Of a stretch of 64,000 nt of DNA, positions 1-8,245 are shown piece by piece. The position numbers were made by a program, and so were the translations under genes. Numbering within the stretch: position 1 is the stretch's first letter; the number at the start of each line of letters is the position of its first letter. A model generated the notes under the pieces. It ran no database searches. It saw nothing but the letters and a program-made list of their open reading frames with translations, and was not told the DNA's origin. The DNA comes from Clostridium tunisiense TJ. Lineage in GTDB: Bacteria; Bacillota; Clostridia; Clostridiales; Clostridiaceae. The stretch spans positions 1 through 64,000 of the forward strand of contig NZ_AMQH01000011.1 in assembly GCF_000300195.1 (NCBI RefSeq), written 5' to 3'.

Positions 1-1
1 T

Positions 2-187
2 ATATTCTATAGCCAAGGTTACCCAGAAGCTACAACTACAGCTAAATACTTAGTTGATCAGTGGATGAACTCTCCAGGACACAGAGCAAACATTTTAAGT
101 GCTAACTGGACTAAAATGGGTGCAGGAGTAGTATTCAGCAGCCAAGGAAACTATGTTTACGCAACTCAACATTTCTCAACTAACTAA
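2..187 (+). CDS. CAP/SCP-domain protein, C-terminal part only
   Basis: Only the last 61 codons lie in the window; the open frame runs in from the left edge and stops at TAA 185-187. The piece contains the CAP-family core: a WMNSPGHRANIL segment followed by a GAGV beta strand and a YATQHF ending, as in the YkwD-type secreted or spore-coat CAP proteins of Firmicutes. The function of these bacterial CAP proteins is poorly defined. The signal peptide and any N-terminal repeats or binding domain are outside the window. It is followed 40 bases later by a strong terminator and is one of the few plus-strand genes here. Confidence 0.85.
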   Translation: MFYSQGYPEATTTAKYLVDQWMNSPGHRANILSANWTKMGAGVVFSSQGNYVYATQHFSTN

Positions 188-227
188 TATTAAAACTTAA
201 ATGATTATAGCTTTTAAGAATATAATA

Positions 228-274
228 GGAGCTGTTACACAACTTACTTATAAGTTGTGTAACAGCTCCCTTTT
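228..274 (+). terminator. Rho-independent terminator of the CAP-domain gene
   Basis: A perfect 19-bp stem (228-246 with 251-269) and a four-base loop are followed by CTTTT. It lies 40 bases after the CAP-gene stop codon. Confidence 0.9.
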
Positions 275-366
275 ATTCACTAGTTGTTTTTATGTTAGGT
301 AATTATTACTCTACCACTATAAAAAACTCATAATCATTTCATTCATCTTCTTTATAATTTTTACTA

Positions 367-522
367 CTACTTATCGAAAAGTCCTCCTCCATTAGAATTT
401 CTTCTAGCCTTCTGTCCTTGACCTAAAGTTTTTGCTGGTCTTTCTACTGCTCCTTGTTTTGCGCTTTTTGCTTTTTTAGCTTCGATAATTTTTTTCATCA
501 TTTCTACATTCTTCTCTGACAT
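367..522 (-). CDS. Small basic protein of 51 residues
   Basis: ATG at 520-522 is preceded by AAAGGAGATT, an excellent ribosome binding site, and the frame ends at TAG 367-369. The protein starts MSEKNVEMMKKIIEAKK, is rich in Lys and Ala, and ends in a Gly-rich NGGGLFDK tail. It has no membrane segment or signal peptide. I recall similar short uncharacterised proteins with a GGLFDK-type end in other clostridia, but no function. The first half would form a charged helix and the second half looks disordered. It stands alone between the CAP terminator and the next minus-strand gene. Confidence 0.65.
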   Translation of the reverse strand: MSEKNVEMMKKIIEAKKAKSAKQGAVERPAKTLGQGQKARRNSNGGGLFDK

Positions 523-640
523 AGTAATCTCCTTTAAAATCTATTTATTAGCAATTTCATTTACTATTACTTTATTTAACTTGTAATTTTCATAAAAGTA
601 TTTTACCACATTTTTATAGCTTATTCCTACTATAAAGTTA

Positions 641-1378
641 TTACTGAAGATAATTCTTTATTATTTTTTTCATTTTTTCCTTATTTTGCTCAAATTGAGT
701 AAATCTATGTCCATTAGCCCCTGAAGGATGAGGAAAGCCTTTTAGACATTGTTCTTCCTTTAATACTCCTGATTTAATTAAATCCTCAAGAACTTCTTCC
801 ACAGATTTGCCTAGTGGTATAAATAGTCCATGTTTTAAAGCTTCTACTTGAGGATAGAAATAGTTCTTTACATACTTCAACAGTAAATCATTCTTTAACA
901 GCTTAGGCCTATGGCCTGTATAGTTTTTTCCATCTACAAATACTGCAAAAGGAATTACGGAAGTAGTATGAAGTAAGTAATCTTTGCTTCCAAATAGCTC
1001 ACTGCAACTTTCTATTCCTAGCACCTTGTTTAGCTCTAATTCATTTAACATATCTATAATATTCTTTCGTATGACTCCATAAAATCTTCCTTCACTTTTA
1101 CATATATACGGTATTTCTTCTAAGGGTATGCTTCTCTCAATGGCCTTCCGTGCTACAGCAATGGACTTACTCATTTGTTGAAATCCAGGAGTTATTCCAA
1201 TTATAAAAATCTTAGCTTTTGTATTAACATATTCATTATGAGTGCAATAAAAAATCTCCATATTTCCTTGGTTCTCTATAAAGAAGTCAGCGGTTAGTAT
1301 TTCAGCCTTTTCATAAGATTCTTTTAGAGGAAGCTTCCTTATTCTGTCATAATAATGTTCTAGATCTAAATAATTCAT
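641..1378 (-). CDS. Uracil-DNA-glycosylase-superfamily-like protein
   Basis: This 245-residue protein has the layout of the uracil-DNA glycosylase fold. A hydrophobic strand leads into GITPGFQQM at about residues 61-69, resembling the catalytic GxxPG loop, and a HPSGANGHR segment near residue 217 resembles the C-terminal HPSP/HPSG loop that inserts into DNA. It does not match the classical Ung family closely, so the substrate and activity are unknown; it could be a divergent UDG or a non-enzymatic relative. There is no signal peptide. It is transcribed alone after the phosphate transporter pair, with a terminator between them. Confidence 0.6.
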   Translation of the reverse strand: MNYLDLEHYYDRIRKLPLKESYEKAEILTADFFIENQGNMEIFYCTHNEYVNTKAKIFIIGITPGFQQMSKSIAVARKAIERSIPLEEIPYICKSEGRFYGVIRKNIIDMLNELELNKVLGIESCSELFGSKDYLLHTTSVIPFAVFVDGKNYTGHRPKLLKNDLLLKYVKNYFYPQVEALKHGLFIPLGKSVEEVLEDLIKSGVLKEEQCLKGFPHPSGANGHRFTQFEQNKEKMKKIIKNYLQ

Positions 1379-1435
1379 AGTTGTCCCCCTAAATTTATAA
1401 TGGTAACTTAAAAGAAATTAGAATTTGATTATAGT

Positions 1436-1466
1436 AAAAAAGTAGCAGGAATAAATCCATGCTACT
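1436..1466 (-). terminator. Terminator of the pit-DUF47 operon
   Basis: On the minus strand AGTAGCA and TGCTACT form a stem that ends in a run of six T. It lies 15 bases after the DUF47 stop codon. Confidence 0.8.
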
Positions 1467-1480
1467 CTATTTTTATCTAA

Positions 1481-2104
1481 TTAAGAATTTTTCATTACAA
1501 TATTTTCAATATTATTTGCTACTTCTTCACAACTATCACAACATTTTTCTAATAAGCGGTATATTTCTGTCCATATCATTAACTCAATTGGATCTTTTGA
1601 ATTTCTGTATAGATTACGTACCCCGTTAATATAAAGCATATCGCCTTCTTCTTCTAAACGGTTAACTTCTACAATCGCATCATGAAGAGTTTTTGATCTT
1701 TTAAAGTTCTCAAATTCTACTAATGCAGAGTTCATAGATTTACAACAGCTCATTATTAACTCTGTAAACTTAATTATTTCTGGTCTAATAACTTGCACAT
1801 TATACATCTCAACACCAATTAGTACATCTTCTATTGAGTCTATTACGTCATCAATATTATCAGTAATGCTGATGATATCTTCTCTTTCTATTGGTGGAAG
1901 AAATTCTTTAACTAATCTATTAGTTATTTTATGTTTTTCAAGGTCTGCTGTATGTTCAATATTATGCATATCTTTTACTTTTTGTTCTGCAGTTTTCACA
2001 TCATAATTATGTAAGGTATCATTTAAAATTTCAGCAGCTTTTAATGAAAAATTTGATAACTCAACAAAAGCCTTAAAATAATTAAAATCTCTACTATTTT
2101 TCAT
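1481..2104 (-). CDS. DUF47 family protein (PhoU-like, phosphate transporter accessory)
   Basis: This 207-residue all-helical protein matches the DUF47/TIGR00153 family, which folds like PhoU. Acidic and His-containing helices (HNIEHTADLEKHKI at about 47-60, then EREDIISITDNIDDVID) are the usual metal-binding features. It follows the PiT transporter gene by 21 bases in the same direction, the standard arrangement for this family, and is thought to modulate or gate PiT transport in the cytoplasm. Length is typical. The ATG at 2102-2104 is preceded by AAAGGAAAGTATAAGA. It is almost certainly co-transcribed with the transporter and ends at a terminator. Confidence 0.88.
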   Translation of the reverse strand: MKNSRDFNYFKAFVELSNFSLKAAEILNDTLHNYDVKTAEQKVKDMHNIEHTADLEKHKITNRLVKEFLPPIEREDIISITDNIDDVIDSIEDVLIGVEMYNVQVIRPEIIKFTELIMSCCKSMNSALVEFENFKRSKTLHDAIVEVNRLEEEGDMLYINGVRNLYRNSKDPIELMIWTEIYRLLEKCCDSCEEVANNIENIVMKNS

Positions 2105-2125
2105 TCTTATACTTTCCTTTCGCTT

Positions 2126-3178
2126 TTAAAATATTTTCATAAAAATATAGGCCATTACGTATCCAACGATACCACAACCAGGGAATGTTAAAACCCAAGC
2201 TAGTACCATTTCTTTTACTATGCTCCAGTTAACAGCTGAAATTCTTTTTGAAGCACCAACACCCATAATTGCTGTTGTTTTAGTGTGGGTAGTACTAACT
2301 GGTACACCAAACACAGAAGAAACTAATAAACAAACCGCTCCTGCTACGTCAGCAGCGAAACCTTGATAAGTTTCTAATTTTACCATACCCATACCCACTG
2401 TTTTAATAATACGATAGCCTCCTATTGAAGTACCAAGTGCCATTACTAAGGAACAAAGCACCATTAGCCATATAGGAATTGTAAAGTTAGTAACATTAGC
2501 TTGGCCATTAGCAAGAAATATACCTAACATGAAAACGCCCATAAACTTCTGACCATCTTGTGCCCCATGCATAAACGCCATTGCTGCTCCACCAGCTACC
2601 TGTGCATTTTGGAAAAACACTTTAGTTTTACGTCTATCCATAGATTTACATACGGATTGTATAATACGAACCACTAAGAAACCAAATCCTAAACCCATTA
2701 TAGTGGACATAAATAATCCATAAATAACTTTCATCCATTGCTCGCCATTTATACCTGAAAAGCCACCTTGCAGTGCTATTGCTGCTCCAGATAGTCCTGC
2801 TATTAAGGCATGACTTTCACTAGTTGGAATTCCAAGGGCCCAAGCTGCTGTTGCCCATAATACAATTGCAAACAATGCTGCACATAGTGCAATTAATGCA
2901 TCAGTAGAGTTTCCTCCAAAGTCAACCATTTTATAAATGGTTTGTGCAACTGTAGCATTAAATATAGTCATAACTAATACGCCTAAAAAATTAAAAATTG
3001 TAGCCATTATTATGGCTTTCTTTGGACTAATTGCTCTTGTAGAAACACAAGTTGCAATTGCATTAGGTGCATCAGTCCAGCCATTTACCAAAATAACACC
3101 CAATGTAAGTAATACTATTATAAATAATGCCGGGTTTGATATTAGCTGCTGCAAAAAATCTCCCAAAGTAATACTCAT
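2126..3178 (-). CDS. pit: Inorganic phosphate transporter, PiT family
   Basis: This 350-residue membrane protein has the duplicated PiT signature: GWTDAPNAIATCVSTRAISPKKA in the first half (around residues 33-55) and VFGVPVSTTHTKTTAIMGVGA in the second. Between them are AALGIPTSESHALIAGLSGAA and MAFMHGAQDGQKFMGV-type repeats. About ten transmembrane segments are visible. PiT proteins import phosphate or metal-phosphate complexes using H+ or Na+. The start is ATG at 3176-3178 behind AGGTGGAGG. It forms an operon with the downstream DUF47 gene. I did not find a recognisable Pho-box upstream. Confidence 0.93.
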   Translation of the reverse strand: MSITLGDFLQQLISNPALFIIVLLTLGVILVNGWTDAPNAIATCVSTRAISPKKAIIMATIFNFLGVLVMTIFNATVAQTIYKMVDFGGNSTDALIALCAALFAIVLWATAAWALGIPTSESHALIAGLSGAAIALQGGFSGINGEQWMKVIYGLFMSTIMGLGFGFLVVRIIQSVCKSMDRRKTKVFFQNAQVAGGAAMAFMHGAQDGQKFMGVFMLGIFLANGQANVTNFTIPIWLMVLCSLVMALGTSIGGYRIIKTVGMGMVKLETYQGFAADVAGAVCLLVSSVFGVPVSTTHTKTTAIMGVGASKRISAVNWSIVKEMVLAWVLTFPGCGIVGYVMAYIFMKIF

Positions 3179-3380
3179 TTTTAACCTCCACCTATTTTGA
3201 AAATTGATAATTCCCTTTAGTCACAAATAAAATATAGCACTTGTTTTATAGAATATCAATTAGTAACATAAACTTAACATAGATTTAACATTAAATATTT
3301 TGTATCTTCTGAATAATTCTTTAAATGTATTGTTGTTTAGAGTAATATACTATACCAATTATATTGTTTTTATTTATATA

Positions 3381-3418
3381 AAAGAAAAGTAGCAAGAAAT
3401 TATTCCTTCTTACTACTT
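3381..3418 (-). terminator. Terminator after the 55-residue membrane protein gene
   Basis: Minus-strand stem AAGTAGTAAGAA with TTCTTGCTACTT (one G-T pair), then TTCTTT. It is 38 bases after the stop at 3456. Confidence 0.7.
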
Positions 3419-3455
3419 TAACTGATATTTTTATACAATTATATTTGTTCACTTT

Positions 3456-3623
3456 TTATAAGTTGGTAGGTCCATTTTGAGAATCATTTTCTTGAAATTG
3501 AGCTAAATTGTTATTGTTATCTTGATTAAAGGAATTAGCTTTTCTGCTACTTATTTTATTAAGCAAATAAACACTTACTATTAAAACCACAAACAAGCCC
3601 AAAATACCATATAAAAACCCCAT
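3456..3623 (-). CDS. Single-pass small membrane protein of 55 residues
   Basis: ATG at 3621-3623 follows ATAGGAGGATTTTT, a strong ribosome binding site, and the frame closes at TAA 3456-3458. The first 22 residues (MGFLYGILGLFVVLIVSVYLL) are a hydrophobic segment, then comes a basic patch (NKISSRKA) and an Asn/Gln-rich tail without structure. The positive-inside rule puts the tail in the cytoplasm. I do not recognise the family. It has its own terminator and no obvious operon partner, so it looks like a free-standing transcript between add and pit. Confidence 0.6.
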   Translation of the reverse strand: MGFLYGILGLFVVLIVSVYLLNKISSRKANSFNQDNNNNLAQFQENDSQNGPTNL

Positions 3624-3918
3624 AAAAATCCTCCTATAAAATTATTGAACAATTAGTAAATCTTTACATTAATTATATGCCAATAATTATTAGTTTACAA
3701 CAATTTTCCCGTAAATACTGTGATAATAACATAAAGCTTATAGTTATCCTCTTATTAACTGTTGTTTTTATATTTTGAAATCTCTTATTATTACAATTTC
3801 TTATATAATATAACTATGATGGTAACTCTTATAAATTTTACATAAACATAAATTTAACTTCAACTTAATTAACTAAATCCTTAAAACTAAGACTACTTCA
3901 AGGATTACTAATTATTTT

Positions 3919-4911
3919 TTAAATGTAGCTTTTCAACTTTTCCTTTGTTTCACAATCAGCGAAACATGCTTCTATGCTATTGAAATATATTTTTTTATAA
4001 TCCTCATGATTCATATTAAACTCTTTCAATACAATTTCACATTCCTTAGTCATGTTTGTATTTGATACAGTTCTGTTATCAGTATTTATGGTTACCCTTA
4101 TTCCATCTTTATGAAAATCCTGTATAGGATGCTCAATAAAGCTATTTACTGCTTTTGTTTGAATATTACTTGTAGGGCACATTTCCAGAACCACCTGCTT
4201 ACTTTTAACAACATCATAAGCTTCCTTGCAATTTTTTATATACACTCCGTGTCCAATTCTCTCTGCGCCTAACATTTCTACAGCTTCCAATACATTTTTC
4301 CCAATACCAGTTTCCCCAGCATGAATAGTTACTCTATACCCATATTCTCTGGCTAAAGAAATTGGTTCATAGAACTTTTCACAAAAGCCTTCTTCTTCAG
4401 AAGAGCATAAGTCTATAGCAACTACTCCCTTACCAAGAAACTTTCTACCTGCTTCTACTACCTGAAAAGCCTTTTCTACAGCCATGGTTCTCATACATCC
4501 TAGTATTAAGTTTCCCTTTATATCATATTTTTCTTCTCCATCTCTAATTCCTTGCAATACACTTTCTATAACCTGTTCTATAGTAAGTCCTTTTTTCGTA
4601 TGAAGAACTGGTGAAAATCTCACCTCAATATATTTTACATTTTCTCTTGCGCAATCTTCAAGTAATTCAAAGGTAATTCGTCTTAAGTTCTCCATTGATT
4701 GCATTACCAAGTTTGGAAGAGAAAACCTCTTTAAGTACTCATCTAAAGATTCACAATCTAAAGGTGCAGTGACGTGTTCATTTATTATATCTATATCAAA
4801 AGATGGAATACTTAAATTCTCTTTCCTTGCTATATCAATTATTGTTTCAGGCCTTACACTCCCATCTAAATGACAATGAAGTTCAACCTTAGGTAATTTT
4901 AATAAACTCAT
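3919..4911 (-). CDS. add: Adenosine deaminase
   Basis: This 330-residue enzyme converts adenosine to inosine for purine salvage. Zinc-site and catalytic motifs are all present: HCHLDG at residues 12-17, HAGE near 197-200, GHG in ERIGHGVYI, and INTDN near the end in place of the more usual NTDDP. Length is normal for bacterial Add. ATG at 4909-4911 is preceded by AGGGGGATAAGAAT. The gene sits about 110 bases downstream of an adenine riboswitch with its own terminator, so its transcription should rise when adenine is plentiful. It appears monocistronic. Confidence 0.95.
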   Translation of the reverse strand: MSLLKLPKVELHCHLDGSVRPETIIDIARKENLSIPSFDIDIINEHVTAPLDCESLDEYLKRFSLPNLVMQSMENLRRITFELLEDCARENVKYIEVRFSPVLHTKKGLTIEQVIESVLQGIRDGEEKYDIKGNLILGCMRTMAVEKAFQVVEAGRKFLGKGVVAIDLCSSEEEGFCEKFYEPISLAREYGYRVTIHAGETGIGKNVLEAVEMLGAERIGHGVYIKNCKEAYDVVKSKQVVLEMCPTSNIQTKAVNSFIEHPIQDFHKDGIRVTINTDNRTVSNTNMTKECEIVLKEFNMNHEDYKKIYFNSIEACFADCETKEKLKSYI

Positions 4912-5018
4912 ATTCTTATCCCCCTAACTTAAATATATAAATTATTGACTATTAATCTATTCCTTAACCAATTAAAAGGAACCCAATTAAATAATGAAAT
5001 AAACAAATTTTGTATAAT

Positions 5019-5072
5019 AAAAAATCCTGATTACGAAGAAAATACACATAGAGTATTTTCTTCGTAATCAGG
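5019..5072 (-). terminator. Riboswitch-controlled terminator in the add leader
   Basis: A perfect 20-bp stem (5053-5072 with 5026-5045, loop of seven bases) is followed on the minus strand by ATTTTTT. The 5' arm includes the whole 3' strand of aptamer helix P1 (5060-5072), so the terminator and the ligand-bound aptamer exclude each other. This predicts that adenine binding prevents termination, an ON switch like B. subtilis pbuE. Confidence 0.92.
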
Positions 5073-5126
5073 AATTATTGGCTCCTGGTAGAAACCCCCA
5101 AACCATATTATTGGAGTTATACGAAG
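5060..5126 (-). promoter_or_regulatory. Adenine riboswitch aptamer (purine class)
   Basis: Read on the minus strand, CTTCGTATAA opens P1, followed by AATATGG, GTTTCTACC and a closing TTACGAAG, which are the conserved elements of the purine riboswitch. The base that selects the ligand, equivalent to position 74 of the xpt aptamer, is the T in GATTACG (complement of 5067); U at this place means adenine rather than guanine. The two loops carry the G-rich and C-rich bases expected for the loop-loop contact. Its target is add, a pairing known from Clostridium perfringens and Vibrio vulnificus. Confidence 0.95.
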
Positions 5127-5150
5127 TTGAAAAATCATTATTTTTATATT

Positions 5151-5179
5151 AGTATAATGATTATTATTTTTAATGTCAA
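5151..5179 (-). promoter_or_regulatory. Promoter of the add riboswitch transcript
   Basis: Minus strand TTGACA (5174-5179), 17-bp spacer, TATACT (5151-5156). Transcription should start near 5143-5145, about 18 bases before the aptamer. The -35 box begins 8 bases after the stop codon of the upstream gene. A short hairpin formed by 5133-5141 and 5154-5162 overlaps the promoter and may also help end the upstream transcript. Confidence 0.8.
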
Positions 5180-5186
5180 GATACTT

Positions 5187-6329
5187 TTAAATACGTTTAA
5201 ATATCATACCAGGCTCTCCATAAGAAGCTGCAGTATCTCGTCCACCTATTACTAGTCTATCCACTTTCCCCGATTCATTTTTTAAGAAAATTGCATCTAA
5301 GGTACTTGCTTCTATGTGAAAACTATTGTTGTAAATTGGTATAAGTCTTTCTTTGTAAGTTTCATTAATGTAAAAAAACAATCTGCCCTTTTCTAGCACT
5401 ACTGGAATTTTCCTTTGGATTTCTCCATTTAAATAAGTTCCTACATAATTTTCTAAAATGTCACAAGGGACAGCTCCATCTTCTAAATGTTTCACCTTTA
5501 AAAACTTTAATATATCTTCCTTATACTTATCCCAATTTCCTTCTGAATTCTCTATATCCACCTTATTTATGCCAAGTTCATCATAAAGTTCATCTCCAAT
5601 AGATCTATATTCCCTAAAGAATTCTATTGCACCCTCTATGCCAGTTAAGTTTTTGCTTTTTCCATAACTACTTTCACAAACCATGGTTACAATATATTCT
5701 GTAAAGTCAGCTCCCCTAAATTCCAAAATCTTTTTAATGGAATTTTCCACATCTTTTTCATAGAGATATATTAATGTGGGATTGTATCCTTTAACAGTTG
5801 TTAAAAGCTTACTCACATATTTTTTAATTTCTTCCCTAGGTTTATTACTTAAAAGCATAGTAACGATGGGACCTTGAAATAAACTACTTTCTATAACAGT
5901 AATTTCTTCTGATGAATCTACTTTCTTACTAAACTCTTCCCATTTCTTACCTTTAAGATCCATATAACTTTCCACGTTACTATTTTCTACATCTAAACCC
6001 TCTAATTGTTCAATAAGCTCTTCGGGTATTATTCCTTTATATTTACGTTGAAGTTCTATATATTTATAAAAATATTTATTATACTTTTTTTCTACTTCTG
6101 TTTCTAATATACTTCTGAAATCTGAGTATTTGTTTAGTAGTTCCTCATAATCTTTCCTATCTAAACATGCAACACTACAAAATTCTAAGGGATGATATAA
6201 ACCTACTTCATAGTACCATTGTGCCTTTATATTATTTCTTTGAAGTTGATGTGCAATAAATTGAGCTATGGTAGATTTTCCCGCCCCTGGAAGTCCCTCT
6301 ACTATTATTAACTTAGAACTTAAGTCCAT
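5187..6329 (-). CDS. P-loop nucleotide kinase-like protein
   Basis: The 380-residue protein begins with a Walker A motif, VEGLPGAGKST (residues 9-19), of the type found in thymidylate kinase-like and other small-molecule kinases. Acidic and helical segments fill about residues 50-270 and a beta-rich tail of about 90 residues begins with NYVGTYLNGE, resembling small beta domains attached to some hydrolases. I do not know its substrate; no specific kinase family is evident. The start is supported by AGGGGGATAAAATA before ATG. It lies just upstream of the add promoter and 50 bases downstream of the TPM gene, and might be the last gene of that operon. Confidence 0.6.
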   Translation of the reverse strand: MDLSSKLIIVEGLPGAGKSTIAQFIAHQLQRNNIKAQWYYEVGLYHPLEFCSVACLDRKDYEELLNKYSDFRSILETEVEKKYNKYFYKYIELQRKYKGIIPEELIEQLEGLDVENSNVESYMDLKGKKWEEFSKKVDSSEEITVIESSLFQGPIVTMLLSNKPREEIKKYVSKLLTTVKGYNPTLIYLYEKDVENSIKKILEFRGADFTEYIVTMVCESSYGKSKNLTGIEGAIEFFREYRSIGDELYDELGINKVDIENSEGNWDKYKEDILKFLKVKHLEDGAVPCDILENYVGTYLNGEIQRKIPVVLEKGRLFFYINETYKERLIPIYNNSFHIEASTLDAIFLKNESGKVDRLVIGGRDTAASYGEPGMIFKRI

Positions 6330-6378
6330 TATTTTATCCCCCTGTATTTTAAGTTTATTATCCTTTAAAACCTACTGT

Positions 6379-7194
6379 TTAAAAGCTTCCACCACCGCCA
6401 CCATGGGTTTCTCCACTGCTGCTAGTGTGAGTGCTACTATTATTATCACTATTAGATGAAGTTTCTATTTTAGTTCTTGAAATAGCTTCCCTTATGAAAT
6501 CATCTCTCGAATCTAACAACTTGAAGGTGCCACCTTCATAGGTTCTGCTATTTATTGTCACTTTACCTTTGCTTGACAGGGAGGCTATAACAGTGGTAGC
6601 TACAGCTATACCAGCAGCTATTAAATACATTGGGAAGAACTTTATCATTGTTTTAACTCTCTTTAAATAAGGTTCTTTGGGTGCTGTAGGATCTTTTATA
6701 ACTTTCTGTCCTTCAGGTACCCCTAGTTTTCCGTAGTTACTTACAGCTTTAATAAAAACTTTGCAACCTTCTCCATACTTTTTACTACCAAGTTCCTTGG
6801 TAACCTGCTTTATCATATCCTTTATTCTTCCATCAGTAAATATATTGATTGCCTTACCTTTGGTACTTATCCAAGCTTCCCTTTTTTCCATATTAATAAG
6901 AATAAGTATCCCTGAATGATCTGTTCCAATTCCATAGCCATTATTGTCATAATAATCATCTGCAAAAGCTCTAGAACTTTTCCCCTTAGTATCTTTAGTG
7001 ATAACTACAACTACGTCAAGACTTAAATCCTTTTTTACATCCTCAATCATAGTTTGAATTTCTTGAGCTTCACTATTTTGTAATAAATTCATATAATCTT
7101 TAACATTTTTTTCTTCAGCTGCACTAACCTTAATTGTAGGCATCATAATAAGAAAAATAAATACAAGAGTTATAGTGCCAATTTTCTTAAACAA
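6379..7194 (-). CDS. TPM-domain membrane protein (YdjH-like)
   Basis: The likely start is TTG at 7192-7194, five bases after GGAGGTG, giving 271 residues; the longer reading begins inside the ribosome binding site. An N-terminal signal (LVFIFLIMMPTIKVSA, cleavage before AEE) leads to a TPM domain at about residues 30-150 (LDVVVVITKDTKGKSS, YGIGTDHSGILILINM, a fold also called TPM_phosphatase). One transmembrane helix follows near 190-210, and the tail is Ser/Gly-rich ending GGGGGSF. In B. subtilis, ydjG, ydjH and ydjI lie in the pspA (ydjF) operon. The gene overlaps the preceding zinc-ribbon gene by 8 bases, so the two are translated together. Confidence 0.78.
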   Translation of the reverse strand: MFKKIGTITLVFIFLIMMPTIKVSAAEEKNVKDYMNLLQNSEAQEIQTMIEDVKKDLSLDVVVVITKDTKGKSSRAFADDYYDNNGYGIGTDHSGILILINMEKREAWISTKGKAINIFTDGRIKDMIKQVTKELGSKKYGEGCKVFIKAVSNYGKLGVPEGQKVIKDPTAPKEPYLKRVKTMIKFFPMYLIAAGIAVATTVIASLSSKGKVTINSRTYEGGTFKLLDSRDDFIREAISRTKIETSSNSDNNSSTHTSSSGETHGGGGGSF

Positions 7195-8224
7195 ATAAAG
7201 CACCTCCAAACACAGCTATCATCCATACTGCAAAAAATATAATTCCAGCAAAAACCACTTGTTTTTTCACACTAATAGGAGTATCTCCAACCACTTTACC
7301 TGTTTGACCATTAACCATAAACACATGTTCTTTCCCCTTATATTTATTTATTAATAGATATATAGGTAACATAGAGTAGTCTTCATTAGCATTAGATATA
7401 TTTACATCACTACTTCTAGTAGAGTAAGTTGCATATCCATCCACAGTATTTTTTAATCCTTCCTGAAAGTAATCCTCAACTCTTTCCTTTAAAATCCCTC
7501 TGGCCTCCCATGCTTCCACATCATATTTTTCAGCCATAAATCCTGACATATATTGCATAGAAAAATCCTTCAGATCCTCATAATTATATGGCTCAATTAA
7601 ATGCATGAACTTATCATCTAACTTTTTTGAGGCATCCACAGGAACTTTGTGATATTCTGCATTTCCTCTACGAAAAACTCTATAATACCTAGTGTTAGTA
7701 TACCTATATTCACCGTCAGACCAAGAGCTTACCGTAGTTCCCTCTCCATTAATAACTCCCTCTACATGACAATCAAAAAGCCAAAAGGGAGCATATATTC
7801 CTGTTATCTTATCAATTTCCCTTTTTCCTTTAAATTCATCCGGTACAAATCTACGTTTTCCAATCCACTCTTTATAAATATCTCTAGCTTCTTCTTGAGT
7901 TAATCTAAAAGGAATTAAGTTTTTAGGCTTAAACTTGCCTGAAAATCTACTCTTGATAATAGTTGGGCTTTTACAATACAAACAAAAGGTAGCAGAAGTG
8001 GTGCCATCTGCAATTAGTTCTGCTCCACAACTTGTGCACTTATAGGAATCTAACTCAAGATTATCCTCCTCTGGTGTTTTACTTTCTTCTTGCTGATACG
8101 CATCATCAAGCTGCTCTTTTGTAAATTCACTAAAACAATAATTACATTTCCAATTCTGAGTTGGAGGGTGAAATTCCAACCCTGCTTTACAACTGAGACA
8201 CTTATACTCTTTTACTGAACTCAT
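7187..8224 (-). CDS. Zinc-ribbon membrane protein (YdjG-like)
   Basis: This 345-residue protein starts with two zinc ribbons: CLSC...CNYC at about residues 8-30 and CTSC...CLYC at about 63-84. A long soluble region follows, with FKPKNLIPFRLTQEEA and a GIYAPFWLFDCHVEG segment typical of the YdjG type, then two hydrophobic stretches at the extreme C-terminus (VVFAGIIFFAVWMIAVFGGALFV region). Such proteins are often misnamed PriA because of the ribbons. In B. subtilis YdjG works with YdjH and YdjI in attaching PspA to the membrane. Here it lies 21 bases after the SPFH gene and overlaps the TPM gene. Confidence 0.78.
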   Translation of the reverse strand: MSSVKEYKCLSCKAGLEFHPPTQNWKCNYCFSEFTKEQLDDAYQQEESKTPEEDNLELDSYKCTSCGAELIADGTTSATFCLYCKSPTIIKSRFSGKFKPKNLIPFRLTQEEARDIYKEWIGKRRFVPDEFKGKREIDKITGIYAPFWLFDCHVEGVINGEGTTVSSWSDGEYRYTNTRYYRVFRRGNAEYHKVPVDASKKLDDKFMHLIEPYNYEDLKDFSMQYMSGFMAEKYDVEAWEARGILKERVEDYFQEGLKNTVDGYATYSTRSSDVNISNANEDYSMLPIYLLINKYKGKEHVFMVNGQTGKVVGDTPISVKKQVVFAGIIFFAVWMIAVFGGALFV

Positions 8225-8245
8225 TATAACTCTCCTCGCAAATTT

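Noticed and set aside
2937..3200. 87-codon plus-strand ORF opposite pit
   Set aside because: Antisense shadow of a PiT transporter with clear motifs on the other strand.
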